Shown: one piece after another, positions 4,665-9,329 of the stretch | Layout of the letters: each line of letters starts with the position of its first letter | How positions within the stretch are numbered: the stretch's first letter is position 1 | Origin: Deltaproteobacteria bacterium | GTDB taxonomy: Bacteria > Desulfobacterota > DSM-4660 > Desulfatiglandales > Desulfatiglandaceae | Length of the DNA stretch: 9,329 nt | Assembly (NCBI GenBank): GCA_019313765.1 | Contig: JAFDAP010000040.1 | Span: forward strand, 1-9,329 | Direction of reading: 5' to 3' | Notes under the pieces: model-generated | Databases searched by the model: none | Told to the model about the DNA's origin: nothing | Seen by the model: the letters and a program-made list of their open reading frames with translations, nothing else | Made by a program: the position numbers and the translations under genes

Positions 4665-5873
4665 ATGCCGATCTTTCTCTGGGTTGCACAAACAAAAAAG
4701 GGTAAAACCCTCAAAGGTGAACTGGAAGCTGCCGATGAAAAAATCGCCCTTTCTCAACTGAAGCGGCGCAATCTGACGGTTACCAAAATAAAGCCCAAGC
4801 CAAAAGATCTCTTTGCCGGTGTTGCGTTCATGCAACCCAAGGTCTCTAAAAAAGATATCGTGATATTCACGAGGCAGTTCTCCACCATGATTGATGCAGG
4901 CCTTCCCCTTGTCCAGGGGCTCAATATTCTTGCCGATCAAAATGAGAACTTGACGTTCAAGAGAATTCTCAAACAGATCACAAAGGATGTTGAAGGCGGT
5001 TCAACCCTTGGTGAGGCCCTGGGAAAGCACCCAAAGCAATTTGATGATCTTTTTGTGAATCTTGTAGCCGCAGGCGAGGTTGGAGGTATTCTGGATACCA
5101 TTTTGCAGCGTTTGGCTGCCTATATCGAAAAGGCTGAAAAACTCAAATCCCAGATCAAGGGTGCCATGACCTACCCCATAGTGGTCGTGGCCATTGCAAT
5201 ACTGGTCATCGCCGTGATCCTTGTTTTTGTTATACCTGTTTTTGAAGACATGTTTTCGAGCTTTGGCTCGGCCTTGCCAGTACCTACTCAGATCGTTGTT
5301 GCCATGAGTGACTTTCTGAAAGGTAATATACACTGGGTCATTTTGGGCATCATCGGTTTTGTGATCGCCTTCAAGCAGTATAGAAAATCCAAAGGGGGAA
5401 GGAGAACTACGGACGCCATTTCCCTGAAACTGCCCGTATTCGGGGACCTGCTCAGAAAATCGGCTGTCGCGAGATTCACAAGGACCCTCGGTACCATGAT
5501 CCAGAGCGGTGTCCCGATTTTGGATGCCCTGGAGATCGTGGCCAAGACCTCAGGCAATGTCATATTAGAAGAGGTGATCTTCGATGTTCGCGCCAGTATT
5601 GCCGAAGGGCAGACCATTGCCGAACCGCTTGGGGAGACCGATATATTCCCCCGTATGGTAGTGCAGATGATCTCCGTGGGCGAGGCCACGGGCGCATTGG
5701 ATACGATGCTCGAAAAAATCGCTGACTTTTATGACGATGAGGTGGACGCAGCCGTAGATGCCCTCACCTCAATGTTAGAACCCCTGCTTATGGTATTCTT
5801 AGGCGGTTCCATAGGCGGACTGGTTGTAGCCATGTATCTGCCCATCTTCAAGATGGCAGCAGCGATGGGATAA
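4665..5873 (+). CDS. pilC: Type IV pilus inner-membrane platform protein PilC (type II secretion F family)
   Basis: PilC forms the inner-membrane platform on which the PilB and PilT ATPases act during pilus extension and retraction. The 402-residue length is typical. An N-terminal cytoplasmic segment begins MPIFLWVAQTKKGK. The first F domain (about 62-185) contains FTRQFSTMIDAGLPLVQGL (68-86) and VAAGEVGG (134-141). Membrane spans follow at about 169-192 and 222-237. The second F domain (about 266-390) repeats the pattern with FTRTLGTMIQSGVPILDAL (271-289) and ISVGEATGALD (336-346), and a last span lies at about 372-395. It heads a plus-strand unit with pilS 10 bp downstream. The pilB and pilT ATPase genes that usually precede it are not here: the upstream region is intergenic and then the unrelated decarboxylase genes. 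A GspF secretion platform is the alternative; the adjacent PilS-type kinase favours pili. Confidence 0.93.
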   Translation: MPIFLWVAQTKKGKTLKGELEAADEKIALSQLKRRNLTVTKIKPKPKDLFAGVAFMQPKVSKKDIVIFTRQFSTMIDAGLPLVQGLNILADQNENLTFKRILKQITKDVEGGSTLGEALGKHPKQFDDLFVNLVAAGEVGGILDTILQRLAAYIEKAEKLKSQIKGAMTYPIVVVAIAILVIAVILVFVIPVFEDMFSSFGSALPVPTQIVVAMSDFLKGNIHWVILGIIGFVIAFKQYRKSKGGRRTTDAISLKLPVFGDLLRKSAVARFTRTLGTMIQSGVPILDALEIVAKTSGNVILEEVIFDVRASIAEGQTIAEPLGETDIFPRMVVQMISVGEATGALDTMLEKIADFYDDEVDAAVDALTSMLEPLLMVFLGGSIGGLVVAMYLPIFKMAAAMG

Positions 5874-5883
5874 TCACTGTCAC

Positions 5884-7602
5884 ATGATCAGCTCTGAGCC
5901 GAAAATTATTCAGTCGGAGCTCTCCGGTCGCCTACTGTCCCTCATGTTCCTGAGGGTTATTTTTGTTTCCCTCCTTTTAGGCGCTTCCATATTCATACGT
6001 GTCAAAGAGACCCAGACATTCTTCGGCCATATCCAGACGTTTCATTACCTGCTTATAGCCATTGTCTATTTTTTGACATTTGTCTATGCATTAGTCTTAA
6101 AATATTCAAAGAAGCTTTTCTGGTTTGCCTATCTCCAGCTCCTGCTTGATGTCGTATTCGTAACTGCCGTTTTATACTCTACCGGTGGGATAGAGAGCAT
6201 ATTTTCTTCCCTCTATTTCCTGTGCATTATCTACGGCAGCATTATGCTCTATCGCAAGGGAGGGGTGATGGTTGCCTCCTTGAGCAGTATTCTCTATGGC
6301 CTGCTGTTAGACCTTCATTATTATGGAGTTATACATCCCTTAGGGAGCCGGTTGAGTTATCCCGAGCAATATCAAAGTTCTTACCTGTTTTTTATAATAC
6401 TCGTTAATATTGTTGCGTTCTATGTCGTGGCGTTTCTCAGCAGTTATGTGTCTGAGCAGGCGAGAAAAAGCAGCGTTGAACTGAAGGCCAAACAAATCGA
6501 TGTGGACAAGCTGGAGATTCTTAATGAAAGCATTATCAACAGCATTACCGCAGGCCTGATTGCTATAGACGGCCACAACAGGATTATCCTCTTCAACCCG
6601 GCTGCCGAGGAAATTTTCAAGATCGATGCCAAGGGAGCCTTTGGCCTGCAGGTCAAGGATGCGCTTCCTTTTCTTAATGATTTCCTGCCGGATGGGGCAA
6701 TCCCAGCCATTAAGGGGACAGGAAAGTTCCCGCTGTTTGTGGATCTTCCATATTTGAAACCGGGTGGCGAAAAGGTGCATCTTCGTCTTTCCATATCCCC
6801 CCTTCGGCTTCTTTTGGGAGGTCAGGAAGGGCATATCCTCATATTTCAAGACCTGACCGAGATCAAAAAGATCGAGGAAGAGATGAAAAAGGTGGAAGGC
6901 CTGGCCATGATTGGTGAGCTTGCAGCAGGAATTGCCCATGAGATAAGAAATCCAATGGCCTCCATCAGCGGATCAATCCAGATGTTAAAAGATGGACTGG
7001 AGGAAGATGATGTCAACAGTCGGCTCATGGAAATTGTATCGAGAGAGATTAATCGGTTAAACCACCTGGTTAATGACTTCCTTCTTTTTGCCAGACCCAA
7101 GAAGGCAAAACTTGAGAAGTTTGACTTGAACCAGTTGATCCTTGAATCCTTGGAGCTTTTTAAGAACAGCCGGCACCGGACAGACGATATTGAGGTCCAT
7201 ACGGATTTTCATGGTCCCATAATTCTTGAATCTGATCCCGAACAGGTCAGGCAGGTGTTGTGGAATCTTTTTTTGAATTCCTGCGAAGCCATGTCTCACG
7301 GTGGCTCATTGCATGTTTTGACCGGTGTCGAACAGGATACATCACAAGCGGACGCGAAAAGGGCAAGTATCTCTATCCGTGATACAGGGAGCGGGTTTGA
7401 CGAGAAGGCCCTGTCGCAGCTCTTTGTCCCTTTTTTTACTACAAAGGAAGGGGGTTCGGGCTTGGGTTTGGCGACAGTAAAGCGCATAGTGGAAGGCCTT
7501 CAGGGGGAAGTTCATGGGGGCAATCATCCTGAAGGAGGCGCTGAAATCGCCATCTCATTCCCTGTATCTCCCTCTAATTTTACTCCTCGGCAAGAAAATT
7601 AA
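5884..7602 (+). CDS. pilS: Sensor histidine kinase, PilS-type, with six membrane spans and PAS domain
   Basis: This predicted inner-membrane kinase would phosphorylate a sigma-54-activating regulator such as PilR. Six hydrophobic spans fall at about 15-38, 52-73, 79-98, 104-123, 127-147 and 165-187, with little extracytoplasmic sequence, as in PilS. A PAS domain follows (about 210-325, with AGLIAIDGHNRIILFNPAAE at 223-242), then a short linker. The dimerisation and phosphoacceptor region has AHEIRNP with His352. The ATPase domain has the N box NLFLNSCEA (461-469), G1 DTGSGF (500-505), F box FVPFFTTK (514-521) and G2 GGSGLGLA (523-530). All catalytic boxes look intact. The ATG 10 bp after the pilC stop has no strong ribosome binding site, so translational coupling to pilC is likely; a start at Met21 is less likely because it would cut the first span. 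pilR does not follow directly. Specific pilus control is inferred from domain layout and the pilC neighbour. Confidence 0.88.
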   Translation: MISSEPKIIQSELSGRLLSLMFLRVIFVSLLLGASIFIRVKETQTFFGHIQTFHYLLIAIVYFLTFVYALVLKYSKKLFWFAYLQLLLDVVFVTAVLYSTGGIESIFSSLYFLCIIYGSIMLYRKGGVMVASLSSILYGLLLDLHYYGVIHPLGSRLSYPEQYQSSYLFFIILVNIVAFYVVAFLSSYVSEQARKSSVELKAKQIDVDKLEILNESIINSITAGLIAIDGHNRIILFNPAAEEIFKIDAKGAFGLQVKDALPFLNDFLPDGAIPAIKGTGKFPLFVDLPYLKPGGEKVHLRLSISPLRLLLGGQEGHILIFQDLTEIKKIEEEMKKVEGLAMIGELAAGIAHEIRNPMASISGSIQMLKDGLEEDDVNSRLMEIVSREINRLNHLVNDFLLFARPKKAKLEKFDLNQLILESLELFKNSRHRTDDIEVHTDFHGPIILESDPEQVRQVLWNLFLNSCEAMSHGGSLHVLTGVEQDTSQADAKRASISIRDTGSGFDEKALSQLFVPFFTTKEGGSGLGLATVKRIVEGLQGEVHGGNHPEGGAEIAISFPVSPSNFTPRQEN

Positions 7603-7605
7603 ACA

Positions 7606-9329
7606 ATGATGTCCATATTAGACCAACATTGGTTCTCGAAAATCAGCCGTCCAAGCCGCTACCTCGGAGGTGAAGTCAATTGCGTACGCAAAGATCCCGC
7701 CCACACGGAGGTGTCCATTGCGCTTGCCTTTCCTGATGTGTATGAGGTGGGTATGTCCCACCTGGGTTTGAAGATACTTTACCATATCCTTAACGGCCGG
7801 CCATGGCTGGCCGCGGAAAGGGTATTTACGCCTTGGGTCGACCTTGAAAATGAATTGAGACGTCGAAAGATTCCTCTCGCCGGCTTAGAATCCCATAAAC
7901 CCCTCTCAAGCTTCGACATCGTGGGTTTCAGCCTTCAGCATGAGCTTTGTTATACCAATGTCTTAAATATGCTTGATCTTTCCGGAATTCCCGTGCTTGC
8001 ATCAGAAAGGGATGATGCGGCTCCCCTTATCATTGCGGGAGGCCCGGCGTGTTTTAATCCGGAACCTGTGGCCGATTTTTTTGATGTTATGGTGATCGGG
8101 GATGGCGAGGCCGCGGCCCTTGAAATATGCAGGACGGTCCGTGAAGCGAACAAACGGAAAGCAAAGCGCAAAAAAGAGCTGCTTTCACAATTATACCATA
8201 TCAAGGGAGTATATGTTCCATCCTATTTTTCCGTTCATTACAATCCTGACGGGACCGTCCATAATGTTGAACCCTTAAGGCCTGATTACCAGTACGTGGA
8301 AAAGGCAGTCCTGCCCGACATTGATGATTTTCCCTATCCCGACCGCCAGCTGGTCCCTTTTACTGAGCTGGTTCATGATCGTTTGGCTGTAGAGATTGCC
8401 CGCGGGTGCACACGCGGCTGCCGGTTTTGCCAGGCAGGCATGATATACCGTCCGGTACGAGAACGAAGTCCTGAATCCGTCCTCAGGAAGGTCGAAAGCG
8501 GCTTAAGGCTCACAGGCTACGAGGAGCTTTCCCTGCTGTCCTTGAGTACCGGAGATTATAGCTGTATTGAATCTCTCCTAAAGGTCTTGATGGATACCCA
8601 ATCTAAGGAAAAGGTTGCCGTAAGCCTTCCATCCCTGAGGATGGACAGCTTGAGCCCTTTATTGATCGAACAGGTGAAGAGGGTCAGAAAAACAGGCTTC
8701 ACGTTGGCACCGGAGGCAGGCAACGACCGGATGAGAAGGATCATAAACAAAGGGCTCACCCAAGAAGAGATCCTGGAAACGGCAAGGGCCATTTACGGGG
8801 CGGGGTGGAAGTTGATAAAGCTTTACTTCATGATAGGGCTCCCCTTAGAGGAGGAGATAGATCTTGAGGATATCGTCGGACTTTCCAGAAGGATTATGCG
8901 CTTTGCCGGAAAGAATGGAAAGCGTGCCAGGCTGAACGTCAGTATTACCACTTTTGTGCCCAAATCTCATACCCCGTTTATGTGGGAGCCCCAAATCCTT
9001 TTTCAGGAAAGTCACAGGAGAATAAATCTGATCCGGGAAGGGCTCAAGTCAGGTAATGTTCGGGTTAAATGGAATCAGCCCGAATTAAGCTGGTTGGAGG
9101 GGGTTTTTTCAAGGGGTGACAGGAGGCTTTCAAGGGTCCTTATGGAGGCACGCAGGCTGGGTGCGAAATATGATGCCTGGACTGAGCATTTCCGAATGGA
9201 GACCTGGGAAGAGGCATTCAGGTGCGCGGGATTGGATCCGAGCTTTTATCTTTACCGTAAAAGGTCCTTTGACGAGGTCCTCCCCTGGGACCACATACAT
9301 TCCGGGGTCACCAAAGCCTATCTCAAGAG
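7606..9329 (+). CDS. Radical SAM protein of the TIGR03960 type, function unknown (3' end outside window)
   Basis: The frame stays open for 574 codons to the window edge. An N-terminal Rossmann-like, B12-binding-like region has SRYLGGE (17-23), AFPDVYEVGMSHLGLKIL (41-58), GFSLQHELCYTNVLNMLDL (107-125) and AGGPACFNPEP (144-154). The radical SAM core carries the iron-sulfur motif RGCTRGCRFC with Cys268, Cys272 and Cys275. Further family-like segments are LAPEAGNDRMRR (367-378), YFMIGLP (407-413) and ITTFVPKSHTPFMW (447-460). WDHIHSGVTK near the edge matches the end of this family as I recall it, so only a short part of this domain is missing. Elsewhere the family is often fused to or followed by a DUF2344 domain and RNase G. 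The reaction and substrate are unknown. It starts 3 bp after the pilS stop without a good ribosome binding site (tandem ATGs at 7606 and 7609), suggesting coupling. Confidence 0.9.
   Translation, partial: MMSILDQHWFSKISRPSRYLGGEVNCVRKDPAHTEVSIALAFPDVYEVGMSHLGLKILYHILNGRPWLAAERVFTPWVDLENELRRRKIPLAGLESHKPLSSFDIVGFSLQHELCYTNVLNMLDLSGIPVLASERDDAAPLIIAGGPACFNPEPVADFFDVMVIGDGEAAALEICRTVREANKRKAKRKKELLSQLYHIKGVYVPSYFSVHYNPDGTVHNVEPLRPDYQYVEKAVLPDIDDFPYPDRQLVPFTELVHDRLAVEIARGCTRGCRFCQAGMIYRPVRERSPESVLRKVESGLRLTGYEELSLLSLSTGDYSCIESLLKVLMDTQSKEKVAVSLPSLRMDSLSPLLIEQVKRVRKTGFTLAPEAGNDRMRRIINKGLTQEEILETARAIYGAGWKLIKLYFMIGLPLEEEIDLEDIVGLSRRIMRFAGKNGKRARLNVSITTFVPKSHTPFMWEPQILFQESHRRINLIREGLKSGNVRVKWNQPELSWLEGVFSRGDRRLSRVLMEARRLGAKYDAWTEHFRMETWEEAFRCAGLDPSFYLYRKRSFDEVLPWDHIHSGVTKAYLK

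Noticed and set aside
6340..6939. 199-codon minus-strand frame
   Set aside because: It is antisense to the PAS and kinase region of pilS, whose motifs are unambiguous on the plus strand.

Overview
The window looks like chromosomal DNA of an anaerobic Desulfobacterota (deltaproteobacterial) organism. This is an inference, drawn from a biotin- and Na+-dependent acyl-CoA decarboxylase set, a Myxococcus-type pilC-pilS adjacency and a TIGR03960-type radical SAM gene, in DNA of moderate GC with good AGGAGG ribosome binding sites. No phage, plasmid, CRISPR, tRNA or rRNA gene was seen.

Left half (1-4210): a membrane-bound Na+-translocating acyl-CoA decarboxylase, most likely methylmalonyl-CoA decarboxylase. 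It is split over two convergent transcription units. On the plus strand lie the beta subunit, which is the Na+-translocating decarboxylase (213-1355), and a 155-residue single-span membrane protein with an exported domain (1616-2083), a candidate replacement for the small gamma/delta anchor subunit. On the minus strand lie a minimal 70-residue biotin carrier (3998-4210, GTG start) and then the carboxyltransferase (2080-3630). The units meet tail to tail with both stop codons inside one TTAA. No biotin carboxylase gene is present, which favours a decarboxylase over an ATP-dependent carboxylase. In the expected cycle the carboxyltransferase moves CO2 from the acyl-CoA to biotin on the carrier, and the beta subunit decarboxylates carboxybiotin while exporting Na+.

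Two repeat elements lie in this half. An imperfect 112-bp palindrome sits upstream of the beta subunit gene (9-120). A 224-bp MITE-like element (1358-1581) has terminal inverted repeats and a perfect 8-bp flanking direct repeat (GATTGATA), and its left copy covers the stop codon of the beta subunit gene. Removing the element and one repeat copy leaves a 28-bp operon-like spacing to the next gene, so it appears to have been inserted into a pre-existing operon.

Middle (4211-4664): a divergent intergenic region. It has a good sigma-70-like promoter facing left toward the biotin carrier gene, a weaker one facing right, and a set of competing short hairpins around the pilC ribosome binding site.

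Right half (4665-9329): a tightly packed plus-strand unit. It contains pilC (type IV pilus inner-membrane platform), pilS (six-span PAS-containing sensor histidine kinase, 10 bp downstream) and, 3 bp further on, a radical SAM/B12-binding-like protein of unknown function that runs off the window. The usual partners pilB, pilT and pilR are not next to these genes.
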